Shown here piece by piece: positions 7,299-16,872 of a stretch of DNA of 57,352 bases (the first letter of the stretch is position 1; the number at the start of each line of letters is the position of its first letter). This DNA is from DASWED01 sp036394995. Lineage in GTDB: Bacteria > Actinomycetota > UBA4738 > JACQTL01. The position numbers and the translations under genes are program-made. The DNA lies in assembly GCA_036394995.1 (NCBI GenBank), contig DASWED010000040.1, positions 1 through 57,352 of the forward strand. Direction: 5' to 3'. Below the pieces are notes generated by a model. That model was not told the DNA's origin, ran no database searches, and was given only the letters and a program-made list of their open reading frames with translations.

Positions 7299-10199
7299 TC
7301 AGGAGGGGCTGGGGGTCGGGGCGGAGGACGGCGACGCGGGCGGCGAACCGGATGACGAAGGGGTGGGAGTGGGTGTGGGCGTTTCCTGGGAGGCCAGTCG
7401 CTGGGCCTCCTCGATGTCCCGCCCGGCGGCGTCGATCTCGCTCTGATACGTCGCCAGGTCCCCTGCGCGCAGCGCGGCCTGGGCCGCCTGGAAGTGCTGC
7501 ACGGCGCTGTCGAGCAACCGTTTCACCTGCTCGCTGACCGTCCCGCCGCCACCCTCCGGGGGCGGAGGGGGAGGCGCCGCGCCGAATGAGTCCGCCAGCG
7601 CTTCCTGGAGCGTCGAGCCCAGGCCGACCTGCCCGCCGTGGACCACCACGACCCGCTTCAGCTGCGGGAACGCCCCCTCCGTGCTGCCCTTCACGAACAC
7701 GGGGAGCACGTACAGGAAACCGTCATTCATCGGGATCACCAGGAAGTTCCCGAACAGCACCTGCGACCCGCCCCGGCTGAGGAGCGTCCGCTGGGAGGAG
7801 AATTCCGGATCGGAGTTGACCTCGCCGAACACCTGGAGGGGGCCGTCGATGTTCTCGCCCGACGGGAACTCGAACGTCACCAGGTGCCCGTAGTTCTCCG
7901 GATCCGAGGGTGCCGCCATCCACGCGATCATGTTGTTCCGCTTGGCGGGCGTGAACGGCAGGATCAGCGCGAACTCCTCCGAGGTGTCGCCGGGCAGCCG
8001 CATCTGGACGTAGTACGGGCGGAGCGGCGGGGGCTTCTTCCCGGCCTTCTTCTCCCTCTCGCTGATGGGGACCTGCGGGTCGCCGGGGAGGGCCCAGAAG
8101 TCCTGCTTGCCGTAGAACACCTGGGCGTTCTGCACGTGGTAGTTGGCGAACTGGGTCGCCTGGACCGTCATCAGGTCCTCCGGGTAGCGGAAGTGGGCAC
8201 GGATCTCCGGCGGGGCCTCGGATCCCGGCGTGAACAGGTCCGGGAACGCGCTCTGCCACACCTGGATGATTGGGTCAGTGTCGTCCACGACGTAGTACGT
8301 CATCCGGCCCGTGTACGCATCCACGACGACCTTCACGGAGTTGCGGATGTAGTTGGCGAAGCCCGAGAGGTTCCCGCCCGTCATCCCGGCGAGGTCGACG
8401 GACTGCGAGTACGGATACATGTTGGTCGTGGTGTAGGCGTCCTGGATCCACACCAGGCGCCCGTCCACCACGGCGGCATAGGGGTCCCCGTCGTACTGCA
8501 GGAACGGAGCGGGCTTCGGTATGCGCTCGGCCAGGTCACGGAAGATCAGGAGCCGGCTGTCGTTATGGATGAGGCCCGAGATCAGCAGGTTGACGTCCTT
8601 GTACCGCCACGCGAACAGGAGCTTCCGGAAGAACCCGCTCACCTGGATGCCGCCCTCGTAGCCGTCCACCTCCTGGTACGGGGGGGCGATCTTCTGCTCC
8701 GAGGCCGACTGGTAGTCGAGCTCGTCGGCGCCGGTGTTCACCGCGACATAGGGCACGTCCTGGCGTTCGCCGAAGTACACCCGCTGCCCCAGGTCGCCGA
8801 GCTGGAGGTCCGGCGTGGTGGTCGTCGGCGGGATGTCCTGGAGCAGGAAGGCCGGCTCACCGTCGGGGCTGGCGGTGTTCACCTGGCTGGCCACCGCACC
8901 GAACCCGTGCGTGTAGACGAGGTGGGTGTTCTGCCACGTCCGGCCGGCCGTCTCGATGCCGTTCTGGCTGACCTCCCGACCGGACACCATCACCAGCCGT
9001 TGCTCCCCACCGACCTGATAGCGGTCCACGTCGACGTCCTGGAACTCGTAGAACTGCCGGATCCGCTGGAGGGCGTCGAAGGTCTCCTTCAGCAGATCCG
9101 GGTCCCACAGCCGGATGTTCGCCACGGTCCCCTCGTTGCTCTGGACGTCGGCCTCCGTGATGTCGCTCGTCGGACTCACCGCGCTCGGCGTGATCGTGTC
9201 GAGAGCGAACGCGGCCCGGGTGAACAGGATGTTGTCCTCGATGAACGGGGTCTCGCGCTGGAGCTCCTGGGGCTTCACGGAGAACTGCTGGATGGCCGCC
9301 GGGATGGCCGCCCCCACGATCACCGAGACGGCGACGAGGAGCCCCACCGCGATGGCCGGCGCGGCCCATCCCCGGAACCGGATGTTCACGAAGAAGACCA
9401 GCGCGCAGATGACGGCCACGATCATCAGCACGAACAGGGCCGGTTTCTGGGCGTGGAGATCCGTGTACGAGGCCCCGCCCCGCACCGCCCCCCGGGTGCT
9501 GAACAGCAGGTCGAACTTGCCCAGGAAGTAGCCCCACGCCTTCACCAGGACGATGACACCGAGCAGCACGGAGAGATGGGCCTTGACCTGCGGCGTGACC
9601 CGCTCGGCCGTTCCCTGGAGCCGGATGCCTCCCCACAGGTAGTGGGCCGCGGCCACGATCACCGTGACCCCGACCAGCGCGGAGAAGAACCACCCCTGGA
9701 CGAAGTGCAGGAACGGCAGCTTGAACACGTAGAACGCGATGTCCCGGTGATACACGGGGTCGGTCTTCCCGAACGCCACCCCACCGGAGTTCCGCCACAG
9801 CAGGAACGACTGCCATTGCCCGGACGCCCCGATCCCCACGAACAGCGCGATCAGGAACGACAGCCCCGGGAGGATCCACTTCGCGTAGGGCTCGATGGCC
9901 ACCCGGTAGCGCTCCACGACCTCCTGCTCCGGGGTGAACGCCCGGTACGGCGGGACGAGGCGCCGCACGATCAGCAGGTTCGCGAACAGCAGCCCGAAGA
10001 ACAGCGAGCCGAACAGCAGGCCGAGCAGGACCTTCGACCAGAAGACCGTCCAGAACACGCTTCCCAGGCGGACCTCGTGGAACCACAGGAGGTCGACGTA
10101 GAAGCCCGACAGGATGTTGAGGACGATGATCGCCAGGATCACGGCGGCGACGAGGATCAGGATCCAGCGTCTCCTCCGCGTCACGATCGCCTGGGCCAC
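7299..10199 (-). CDS. UPF0182 (COG1615) large membrane protein
   Basis: A 966-residue protein starting with GTG. The N-terminal third has several predicted membrane helices (for example RWILILVAAVILAIIVLNIL and the helices near 55-75, 105-125 and 160-290). A long, mostly soluble extracytoplasmic part follows, and the C-terminus ends in a Pro/Ser/Thr-rich tail (PTPTPTPSSSGSPP). Length and layout match the actinobacterial UPF0182 family, which is widely conserved but of unknown function. It is transcribed away from the PDZ protease gene in the same orientation, about 100 bp downstream of it. Confidence 0.93.
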   Translation of the reverse strand: MAQAIVTRRRRWILILVAAVILAIIVLNILSGFYVDLLWFHEVRLGSVFWTVFWSKVLLGLLFGSLFFGLLFANLLIVRRLVPPYRAFTPEQEVVERYRVAIEPYAKWILPGLSFLIALFVGIGASGQWQSFLLWRNSGGVAFGKTDPVYHRDIAFYVFKLPFLHFVQGWFFSALVGVTVIVAAAHYLWGGIRLQGTAERVTPQVKAHLSVLLGVIVLVKAWGYFLGKFDLLFSTRGAVRGGASYTDLHAQKPALFVLMIVAVICALVFFVNIRFRGWAAPAIAVGLLVAVSVIVGAAIPAAIQQFSVKPQELQRETPFIEDNILFTRAAFALDTITPSAVSPTSDITEADVQSNEGTVANIRLWDPDLLKETFDALQRIRQFYEFQDVDVDRYQVGGEQRLVMVSGREVSQNGIETAGRTWQNTHLVYTHGFGAVASQVNTASPDGEPAFLLQDIPPTTTTPDLQLGDLGQRVYFGERQDVPYVAVNTGADELDYQSASEQKIAPPYQEVDGYEGGIQVSGFFRKLLFAWRYKDVNLLISGLIHNDSRLLIFRDLAERIPKPAPFLQYDGDPYAAVVDGRLVWIQDAYTTTNMYPYSQSVDLAGMTGGNLSGFANYIRNSVKVVVDAYTGRMTYYVVDDTDPIIQVWQSAFPDLFTPGSEAPPEIRAHFRYPEDLMTVQATQFANYHVQNAQVFYGKQDFWALPGDPQVPISEREKKAGKKPPPLRPYYVQMRLPGDTSEEFALILPFTPAKRNNMIAWMAAPSDPENYGHLVTFEFPSGENIDGPLQVFGEVNSDPEFSSQRTLLSRGGSQVLFGNFLVIPMNDGFLYVLPVFVKGSTEGAFPQLKRVVVVHGGQVGLGSTLQEALADSFGAAPPPPPPEGGGGTVSEQVKRLLDSAVQHFQAAQAALRAGDLATYQSEIDAAGRDIEEAQRLASQETPTPTPTPSSSGSPPASPSSAPTPSPS

Positions 10200-10301
10200 G
10201 TCGAGGTCCCCCGCCCGCCCTACCTCGGGGCCGGGCCGGGCCAGCCTATCACCGGCCCTTCGTCTTCTCGGGTCCTGGGGAGACGACCGGCGGGCGCCGC
10301 G

Positions 10302-11294
10302 CTACGACCCGGCCTGGTGCTGTTCGAGGTAGTCGAGAGCCTCCTGGAAGCTGCTCACGGGCACGAGGGGCAGGTCGCCGGAGACCTCCCGGGCCCCGTC
10401 GTAGTTCCCCTTCGGGACCAGGAACAGGTCCGCCCCCGCCCTCTGCGCCGCCACGATCTTGTTCTGGACGCCGCCGATGACGCCCACGGTGCCGGTCCCG
10501 TCGATGGTCCCGGTGCCAGCGATGGTCCGGCTGCCGGTGAGGTCCCCCGGGGTCAGGAGGTCGTACAGGCCCAGGGCCCACATCAGTCCGGCCGACGGGC
10601 CGCCGATGTCGCCACTCGAGAACGACAGGTCGTACTGGAAGTTCGGGATGTCGCGGATCCCGAGGAGCGGCTTCCGGTCCTCTCCACACGGCCGGCGGGT
10701 CAGGTGGAAGGTGTTGATCCGACCGCCGACCCGGACGTCGATGGCGAGCCGCGCCGAGCCCGGCAGGCCGTCGAGCACACGGTCGAGCGTTCGAAGGTCG
10801 GGGATGTCCCGGCCGTTGACCCGGACGATGAGATCGCCCGGGAACAGGACGCCGTCCGCCGGGCACCCGTGGTCGTGGTCCACGAACTCCACCAGGGCCC
10901 CGGCGCCGTGGTCCTTCGGGTAGTCGGTGAGCTTCGACAGCACCACGAACGCCGCGTCGATCTTGCTCTGGTCCATGTCGGAGATCGACCGCACATCAGC
11001 GTGCTCCTGCGTCTCGCCCGGAAAGAGCAGGTTCGACTCCGGGACCACCGACTCCGCCGGGTCGGTCCACGCCTGGATGAGCTGGGGGAGGGTGCCATTG
11101 ACGAACGACACCGAGGTCAGGACGAAGTGGCCCTGGGAGGGGTAGGTCCGGGGCCCCGAGACGTGGATGCGGGGCTCGACGTCCCGGGCCGGGCCGGGAC
11201 CCTCCGCGTAGTACGGCAGCGGCACGAACACCACCGCCACCAGGAACGCGAGGGCGGGGAGAGCGGCGAGGTACCGGCCGGACATGGATCGCAT
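10302..11294 (-). CDS. PDZ-domain, Lon-type (S16) secreted serine protease
   Basis: About 330 residues, with an N-terminal signal anchor (YLAALPALAFLVAVVFVPLPYY). A PDZ domain lies at roughly 165-215 (GVLFPGDLIVRVNGRDI). The C-terminal Lon protease domain has the catalytic Ser in GDIGGPSAGLMWALGL and the catalytic Lys in GGVQNKIVAAQRAGADLFLVPKGN, giving a Ser-Lys dyad. Actinobacterial and Bacillus YlbL proteins have this same architecture and are membrane-anchored quality-control proteases. ATG 11294 was chosen; ATG 11285 is also possible. It diverges from the small membrane protein gene at 11394. Confidence 0.9.
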   Translation of the reverse strand: MRSMSGRYLAALPALAFLVAVVFVPLPYYAEGPGPARDVEPRIHVSGPRTYPSQGHFVLTSVSFVNGTLPQLIQAWTDPAESVVPESNLLFPGETQEHADVRSISDMDQSKIDAAFVVLSKLTDYPKDHGAGALVEFVDHDHGCPADGVLFPGDLIVRVNGRDIPDLRTLDRVLDGLPGSARLAIDVRVGGRINTFHLTRRPCGEDRKPLLGIRDIPNFQYDLSFSSGDIGGPSAGLMWALGLYDLLTPGDLTGSRTIAGTGTIDGTGTVGVIGGVQNKIVAAQRAGADLFLVPKGNYDGAREVSGDLPLVPVSSFQEALDYLEQHQAGS

Positions 11295-11381
11295 GGTACG
11301 GGCAGCCGCCCGGGATGGCGGGCCCGGGAGCCCGGATTTCGTTCGCACACGGAATCAAGCGGGAACGCCGGATTTCCGACA

Positions 11382-11396
11382 TACAGTGATGAAGTG
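11382..11396 (+). promoter_or_regulatory. leaderless promoter
   Basis: TACAGT (11382-11387) is followed after 6 nt by GTG 11394. This TANNNT-to-start spacing is the common actinobacterial leaderless arrangement, and no Shine-Dalgarno sequence is present. Confidence 0.55.
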
Positions 11397-11762
11397 AGCG
11401 TCCTGCTGTTCATCCTGGTGCCCGTCACCGTGGCCGGGCTGACCTCCCTGCTGCTGGTCCACCGCGAGGCGGTGCAGGCCGCGGGTCGGACGGGCACGCG
11501 AGGCCTCCTCCACCGCGGCCCCCGGGCCGCCGGCTTCGGCCGGGGCGGGGTCCCGATGCCGGTGCCCGATGGGGACGAGGTCTCGCTCGACACGTTCGTG
11601 ACGGACGCGCCGCCCGTGCCCTGGTGGGCCCGCCTCGTGCGAGTGGTCCTGCTGGGACTCGTGGTGGTCGCCGCGGCGTCGGTCGTCGCCGGCATGCTGT
11701 ACGTCCTGGGCCACTGGGTCGGACAGGTCCTTCAGGACTACGTGACCGGCCAGCGGGGGTAG
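11394..11762 (+). CDS. small two-helix membrane protein, unknown function
   Basis: About 122 residues from a GTG start with a leaderless promoter. There is one membrane helix at the very N-terminus (VLLFILVPVTVAGLTSLLLV) and a second at about 80-108 (RLVRVVLLGLVVVAAASVVAG), joined by a Gly/Arg-rich and then acidic loop. No known domain is recognised. It converges on mreB with only 28 bp between stop codons. The composition matches its neighbours, so it is probably a genuine chromosomal gene. Confidence 0.65.
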   Translation: MSVLLFILVPVTVAGLTSLLLVHREAVQAAGRTGTRGLLHRGPRAAGFGRGGVPMPVPDGDEVSLDTFVTDAPPVPWWARLVRVVLLGLVVVAAASVVAGMLYVLGHWVGQVLQDYVTGQRG

Positions 11763-11790
11763 GTTCGAACCCGGTTCCTGGAACGGCCCC

Positions 11791-12798
11791 TCAGGCGCCC
11801 CGCGTGAACAGGAACGACGAGCGGTACTCGCTGTAGTGCTCGAGCATCCGGCCGGCGCCGAGCACCACGGTCTCGAGGGGCTGCTCGGTGACGTGCACCG
11901 GCACCTCGCACTCCCGGGCCAGGCGGACCGGGATCCCCTTCAGCAGCGAGCCACCGCCGGTCAGGAACATCCCGGTCTCCAGGACGTCGTGGGCGAGCTC
12001 CGGCGGGGCCTCGGACAGCGAGTCCCGGGCGGCCTCGATGATCTGGCGGACCGGCTCGGCCAGGGCCTCCCGGATCTCCTCCTCCTGGACCTCCACCTGC
12101 TTCGGCATCCCGGTGGCCAGCTCGCGGCCCCGGACCCGGGCCGGCGGGATGCCGGGCGTGGGGTACGCCGAGCCGATGGCCATCTTGATCTGCTCCGCGG
12201 TCCGCTCCCCCACCGCGATCCCGTAGACCTTGCGGATGTGGGCCTGCACGGCCCCGTCCATGTCGAACCCGCCCACCCGAATGGCCTTCCCCGCGATGAT
12301 CCCGCCCATCGAGACCACGGCCATCTCCGACGTGCCCCCGCCGATGTCCACGATGAGGTTCCCGATGGGCTCGTGGACCGGGAGGTTCGCGCCGATGGCC
12401 GCGGCCAGGGGCTCCTCGACCAGCACGACGTCCCGGGCCCCGGCCAGCTCGGCGGCCTCCTTCACGGCCCGCCGCTCCACCCCGGTGATGGCGCTGGGAA
12501 CGCAGATCAGCACCCTGGGCTTGGGGAACCGGCTGACCCCGACCCGCTTCAGGATCAGGCGGATCATGTGCTGGGTGATGTCGAAGTCGGTGATCGCGCC
12601 GTGGCGGAGCGGCCGCATGGCCACCACGTTCCCCGGGGTCCGTCCGATCATCTCCCAGGCCTCGTCGCCCATGGCCAGGACGTCGCCCGAGCGCGTGTTG
12701 AGGGCGATGACCGTGGGCTCGTTGAACACAATGCCCTCCCCCTGCCGGTAGACCAGCGTGTTCGCGGTCCCCAGGTCGATGGCCAGGTCGCGTCCCAT
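11791..12798 (-). CDS. mreB: rod-shape-determining protein MreB
   Basis: A 335-residue actin-fold ATPase. The phosphate-1 motif DLAIDLGTANTLVY is at the N-terminus, LIVDIGGGTSEMAVVS is phosphate-2, and TGGGSLLKGIPVRLA is the adenosine motif near the C-terminus. Length is that of normal MreB. MreB filaments guide lateral cell-wall synthesis in rod-shaped cells. It is not followed by mreC or mreD in this window; moaE lies directly upstream on the same strand, 40 bp away. The lone gene could be a second, Mbl-like paralogue or the only copy. Confidence 0.93.
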   Translation of the reverse strand: MGRDLAIDLGTANTLVYRQGEGIVFNEPTVIALNTRSGDVLAMGDEAWEMIGRTPGNVVAMRPLRHGAITDFDITQHMIRLILKRVGVSRFPKPRVLICVPSAITGVERRAVKEAAELAGARDVVLVEEPLAAAIGANLPVHEPIGNLIVDIGGGTSEMAVVSMGGIIAGKAIRVGGFDMDGAVQAHIRKVYGIAVGERTAEQIKMAIGSAYPTPGIPPARVRGRELATGMPKQVEVQEEEIREALAEPVRQIIEAARDSLSEAPPELAHDVLETGMFLTGGGSLLKGIPVRLARECEVPVHVTEQPLETVVLGAGRMLEHYSEYRSSFLFTRGA

Positions 12799-12838
12799 CA
12801 GCGGCCCCGCCCGGCGGCGCCCGTTGCCGGCCGGGGGG

Positions 12839-13264
12839 TCAACTGCCCATCACCCAGTGGCTGTCACCGGAGGCCAGGTCCTCCTTCTTCCAGATCGGCA
12901 CGTCCTCCTTGAGCCGTTCGATCCCGTGCCGGCAGGCCTCGAACGCGTCCGCCCGATGCGGCGCCGAGCAGGCCACCGCCACAGAGGCCTCGCCCACGTC
13001 AAGGGACCCGGTCCGGTGCAGCAGGGCGACCCGGCGCACCGGCCACCTCTCGAACATCTCCCCGGCGATCTGGCCCAGGCGCCTCTCCGCCTCGTCCTCC
13101 CAGGCCTCGTACCGGAGGCCGGTGACCCCGCCCGCGGCCGAGTGGTCGCGGACGGTCCCCACGAACAGGCACGTGCCACCGGAGCCCGGATCGGCCACGA
13201 ACGCCAGGGCTTCGGACGGATCCAGGGGCTCCGCGGTGATCCGAACGAGGAGTGGCTGGGACAT
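12839..13264 (-). CDS. moaE: molybdopterin synthase catalytic subunit MoaE
   Basis: About 141 residues. MoaE conserved features are visible: GGTCLFVGTVRDHSAAGGVTG, YEAWEDEAERRL, RVALLHRTGSLDVGE, SAPHRADAFEACRHGIERLK and the catalytic lysines of VPIWKKE near the C-terminus. It transfers sulfur from MoaD to precursor Z to make molybdopterin. ATG 13264 was chosen because a TACAAT box lies exactly 7 nt upstream, giving a leaderless mRNA; an alternative ATG at 13273 lies inside that box. The cofactor is needed by the molybdenum hydroxylase encoded at 14575. Confidence 0.92.
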   Translation of the reverse strand: MSQPLLVRITAEPLDPSEALAFVADPGSGGTCLFVGTVRDHSAAGGVTGLRYEAWEDEAERRLGQIAGEMFERWPVRRVALLHRTGSLDVGEASVAVACSAPHRADAFEACRHGIERLKEDVPIWKKEDLASGDSHWVMGS

Positions 13265-13277
13265 CCGGCCCATTGTA
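13264..13277 (-). promoter_or_regulatory. leaderless promoter of moaE
   Basis: On the minus strand TACAAT (13277-13272) is followed by 7 nt and ATG 13264. It is paired with a similar promoter on the opposite strand 50 bp away. Confidence 0.6.
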
Positions 13278-13328
13278 GGGGCGGGGGCGGGGCCGGCCCG
13301 GGAGACCCGGCTTTCCAACCGGCCTCCC

Positions 13329-13343
13329 TACAATGGCTGCATG
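13329..13343 (+). promoter_or_regulatory. leaderless promoter of the DUF2342 gene
   Basis: TACAAT (13329-13334) is followed by 6 nt and ATG 13341, a near-mirror image of the moaE promoter. No ribosome-binding site is present. Confidence 0.6.
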
Positions 13344-14513
13344 GCGTCCGAGGGACCGATGCAGCCGGGCGGCGGGGATCCGTTCGCGGAGATCCCGCTG
13401 TTCCGGGAGCTGCAGCGCGTGCTCATGTCGGGGACCGGGCCGGTCAACTGGGAGCTGGCCCGGCAGGTGGGGATGGCCGTGGCCGCCTCGGCCGGGGAGG
13501 ACCCCGCGCCGACCGACGACGACCGCCGGCAGCTCGAGGACACGGTCCGGGCGGCCGAGCTGAACGTGGCGGAGCTCACCGGGCTGCCCCAGCCGCCGGA
13601 CGTCGCGCAGGTCCGTGCCGTGCGGCGGTCGCAGTGGGTGTCCGAGGGGATCGGCGGACTCTCCGAGCTCGTCGAGCCGTCGGCGGCCCGGATGTCCGAG
13701 GTGTTCTCGAAGCTCCAGGCCGAGGAGGCCCCCGCCGAGCAGCCCCCGTTCGCCGCGGCCATGCTGGGCCAGGTGGTTCCGCTGCTCCTGGGGGCCCAGG
13801 CGGGGACGGCGTTCGGCGTGCTGGCCCAGCGGATCCTGGGACAGCACGACATCCCAGTGCCCAGGCCGGGGCCGGGCGCGGTGGTGTTCGTGGTCCCGAA
13901 CATCGCCGCGTTCGAGCGCGACTGGTCGCTGCCACCGGTGGAGTTCCGGGAGTGGGTGTCCCTGCACGAGGTGGTCCACCGGTTCCAGTTCGCCCGGCCG
14001 TGGGTCCGGGACCACGTCCTGGCGCTGGTCCGGGACTTCGCGTCGAACCTCGACGTGGACGTGAACCAGCTCATGGAGCGCCTCCAGGGCATCGACCCGT
14101 CGAACCCGCAGGCCCTCGAGGACCTCATGCGCAACGGCGACGACCTCCTCACGCCCACCCTCGACGACGAGCAGCGCCTCCAGCAGGCCCGGGTCCAGTC
14201 GTTCCTGGCGGCGGCGGAGGGCTACGGCGAGCACGTCACGGAGGCCCTGGGACGGCGCATGCTGACCTCGGCCGACCGCATCGAGGAGGCCGTCCGGCGG
14301 GCCGGAGAGGGCGACGCCGGCGAGCCCGTGTTCGAACGCCTCATCGGGGTCGACATGCAGCGCGAGCAGTACGAGCTGGGCGCCCGGTTCTGCCAGACGG
14401 TGGTGGAGCTCACCGACGAGCCCACGCTGGCCCGCATGTGGGACTCGGCCGAGTCGCTGCCGTCGAGGCCGGAGCTGGAGGAACCCCGGCTCTGGCTGGC
14501 CCGCATCGCGTAG
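13341..14513 (+). CDS. zinc-dependent metalloprotease, DUF2342 family
   Basis: About 390 residues, starting at ATG 13341 behind a leaderless promoter; the longer in-frame opening upstream overlaps moaE and is not used. The zinc-binding HEVVH (about 209-213, in EWVSLHEVVHRFQF) is followed by downstream conserved segments such as AAAEGYGEHV and RFCQTVVEL. This is the actinobacterial DUF2342/zincin_2 family, annotated as a metalloprotease or as associated with coenzyme F420 biosynthesis. Its physiological substrate is not established. Confidence 0.88.
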   Translation: MASEGPMQPGGGDPFAEIPLFRELQRVLMSGTGPVNWELARQVGMAVAASAGEDPAPTDDDRRQLEDTVRAAELNVAELTGLPQPPDVAQVRAVRRSQWVSEGIGGLSELVEPSAARMSEVFSKLQAEEAPAEQPPFAAAMLGQVVPLLLGAQAGTAFGVLAQRILGQHDIPVPRPGPGAVVFVVPNIAAFERDWSLPPVEFREWVSLHEVVHRFQFARPWVRDHVLALVRDFASNLDVDVNQLMERLQGIDPSNPQALEDLMRNGDDLLTPTLDDEQRLQQARVQSFLAAAEGYGEHVTEALGRRMLTSADRIEEAVRRAGEGDAGEPVFERLIGVDMQREQYELGARFCQTVVELTDEPTLARMWDSAESLPSRPELEEPRLWLARIA

Positions 14514-14574
14514 CCCCAAGCGGCGTCCGGCGCGCTCGAGCGGGAATCGGAGAGAGGCACCTCGAGGCAGGCGG

Positions 14575-16794
14575 TCACACCCCCACGATGTCGTCCGGGC
14601 GGATCGGCAGGCGGGTCAGGGCCCGGCCGGTGGCGGCCCGGATTGCGGCCGCCACGGCGGCGGCAGACCCGATGGCCGATGGCTCCCCCACGCCCTTGGC
14701 CCCGTACGGACCCCACGGATCCCCCTCCTCCATCAGCACGGCCTCGACGGCGGGGGCGTCGAGGATGGTCGGCATCAGGTAATCGGTGAAGCTCGGGTTC
14801 ATCACCCGGCCATCCTGGATCACGAGCTCCTCCATGGTCGCCAGCCCGACGCCCTGCGTGATCCCCCCCTCGATCTGCCCCACGATCGCCTGCGGGTTGA
14901 CGGCCCTCCCCACGTCCTGCGCCGTGTCGACCCGGACCACGCGCACCAGACCCAGCTCGGGATCGACGTCGACCACCGCACGGTGGGCGGACATGCAGTA
15001 CCCCGCGTGCACTCGGCCCTGTCCGTCCGCGTCAGGAACCTCGGTCGGCGGATGGTGGAAGCGCGCTTCGCCGATCACCGGGCCTTCGCGGCATAGCTCC
15101 TCCAGGGTGGCCACCAGCCTCCCCTCGCGCCACACCCCCTCGTCGGTGAGGTCGTCGCCCCCCGCCCGATGCAGGGCCGCCGCGCGGGCCCGTTCCGCAG
15201 CCATCACCACCGCCCCGCCGGTCATCTGGGTCTGGCGCGAGGCCGACGAGGAGTGCGCGGGACCGATCCTGGAGGTGTCGACCATTCGAACCTCCACGTC
15301 GTGCATGCCGAGGGCGGTGCGGGCCAGCTGGAGGCACGCGGTGACCATGCCTTGCCCGATCTCGGTCGCGCCGGTCTGGACCTCGGCTCCGTTCGCCGTG
15401 ATCACCACCCTGGCGTCCGCGAAGTCGTCGAATCCCTCCGGAAAGGCCAGGTTCTTCATCCCGACGGCGTACCCCACGCCGCGACGAACCACTGAGGCCT
15501 GGGCGGCGCGCCCCATCCCGCCGGGGAGCAAGCGGGGATCGTCACCCGGCGGATCCGGGAGGGGGATCGCGGCCACCGTCCGCAGGGCCTCGGCGACGGG
15601 CAGCGCACCCTCGATCTCCTGTCCGCTGGTGGGGAGGCGGTCGCCGGGGCCGAGGGCGTTGCGCACGCGGATCTCCACTGGATCGAGCTCCAGGGCCTGC
15701 GCCAGGCGGTCCATCTGGCTCTCGTGGGCGAAGCAGGCCTGCACCGCGCCGAACCCGCGCATGGCTCCGGCCGGCGGGTTGTTCGTCCTCGCGGCGACGC
15801 CGTCGATCGACACCGACGAGCACCGGTACGGTCCGGCCGCGAAGTAGCATGCGTTGCCGATCACCGGACCGGACGTGGACGCGTATGCCCCGCCGTCGAT
15901 GAGGATCCGGGCCTCGATGCGGACCAGCCGGCCCTCCCGGTCCGCCTCGTGCCGGAACCACATCCGGGCCGGATGGCGGTGGACGTGGCCCAGGAAGCTC
16001 TCCTCCCGCCCGTACACCATCTTCACGGGGCGTCCCGTCGTCAGCGCCAGCAGGCACAGATGAATCTGGAGGCTCACGTCCTCCCGGGCTCCGAACGCCC
16101 CCCCCACGCCGGCCAGGTGCACGCGCACCTGCTCGTCCCGAAGCCCCAGCGCGGCCACGATCTGGCGGTGGTCGACGTGGATGTCCTGGGTCGACACGTG
16201 GAGGTCCACCCCGTCCTCGCCGTCGGGGACGGCGAGACCGGATTCGGTGCCGAGCGGGGCCTGATCCTGCATCCCCACCTCGTAGTGGCCCTCCACCACG
16301 ACCTCCCCGCGGGCGTCCTGGGGCCCGCGCCGGATGCGAACGCGGCGGAACACCTCGTCGCGACGGTCCGCCTCCACGGGATCGGTGAGCGGCGGGAGGG
16401 CCCGGTACCGCACGTCGACGGCGGCCGCAGCCCGCCGGGCCGTCTCGGGATCCTCCGCCGCCACCAGCGCGACGGGCTCGCCCCAGTACCGGACCACACC
16501 GGCGGCCAGGACCGGCTGGTCCGGCCGTTCGATGCCGAACATCCCCGGCCCCGGGACGTCCGCGGACGTGAGCGCGGCGTGGACGCCTCGCACCGCAAGC
16601 GCGGGAGCGACGTCGATGCGTTCGATCGAGCCGGAGGGGTGCGGGCTCCGCACGGTGGCCCCCCACAGCATGAGGGGCGCCCGGAGGTCGGAGGAGTAGG
16701 CGAACTCGCCCCGGACCTTGGGGATCCCGTCGGGCCGGGCGACGGACTCCCCCACGCCTCCCCGCACCTGACGGGTCGTCACCGTCTCGCTCAT
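14575..16794 (-). CDS. xanthine dehydrogenase-family molybdenum hydroxylase, large subunit
   Basis: About 739 residues from ATG 16794; a longer start at 16848 is possible. This is the molybdopterin-binding catalytic subunit (CoxL/XdhB-like). It has an N-terminal ald/xan dehydrogenase domain (VGESVARPDGIPKVRGEF), then molybdopterin-contact segments VGGAFGARED, GAMRGFGAVQACFAHE and QTGATEIGQGM. The catalytic glutamate is in AKGVGEPSAIG near the C-terminus. The FAD and 2Fe-2S subunits or domains it needs are absent both from the protein and from this window. It diverges from the Rieske operon over a palindromic operator, so it is probably co-regulated and acts on the same substrate, perhaps a purine-like ring. 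Confidence 0.88.
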   Translation of the reverse strand: MSETVTTRQVRGGVGESVARPDGIPKVRGEFAYSSDLRAPLMLWGATVRSPHPSGSIERIDVAPALAVRGVHAALTSADVPGPGMFGIERPDQPVLAAGVVRYWGEPVALVAAEDPETARRAAAAVDVRYRALPPLTDPVEADRRDEVFRRVRIRRGPQDARGEVVVEGHYEVGMQDQAPLGTESGLAVPDGEDGVDLHVSTQDIHVDHRQIVAALGLRDEQVRVHLAGVGGAFGAREDVSLQIHLCLLALTTGRPVKMVYGREESFLGHVHRHPARMWFRHEADREGRLVRIEARILIDGGAYASTSGPVIGNACYFAAGPYRCSSVSIDGVAARTNNPPAGAMRGFGAVQACFAHESQMDRLAQALELDPVEIRVRNALGPGDRLPTSGQEIEGALPVAEALRTVAAIPLPDPPGDDPRLLPGGMGRAAQASVVRRGVGYAVGMKNLAFPEGFDDFADARVVITANGAEVQTGATEIGQGMVTACLQLARTALGMHDVEVRMVDTSRIGPAHSSSASRQTQMTGGAVVMAAERARAAALHRAGGDDLTDEGVWREGRLVATLEELCREGPVIGEARFHHPPTEVPDADGQGRVHAGYCMSAHRAVVDVDPELGLVRVVRVDTAQDVGRAVNPQAIVGQIEGGITQGVGLATMEELVIQDGRVMNPSFTDYLMPTILDAPAVEAVLMEEGDPWGPYGAKGVGEPSAIGSAAAVAAAIRAATGRALTRLPIRPDDIVGV

Positions 16795-16859
16795 GAGGTC
16801 CACATCCCCGGGTCCGGCACGCTCCGACGCGAGGAGCATGAGGGCCACGTCCGTCCACA

Positions 16860-16872
16860 GTCAACTGTTGAC
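16860..16872. promoter_or_regulatory. palindromic operator GTCAAC-T-GTTGAC
   Basis: A perfect 13-bp palindrome lies between the divergent molybdenum hydroxylase and Rieske genes and overlaps the -35 box of the Rieske promoter. Its size and symmetry suit a dimeric GntR/FCD repressor; one is encoded near the end of the same operon (32719-33390). The pairing is an inference. Confidence 0.55.

Noticed and set aside
7638..11762. A 1374-codon open frame on the plus strand.
   Set aside because: It is the antisense shadow of the UPF0182 and PDZ protease genes; only its last 123 codons are a real gene (11394-11762).
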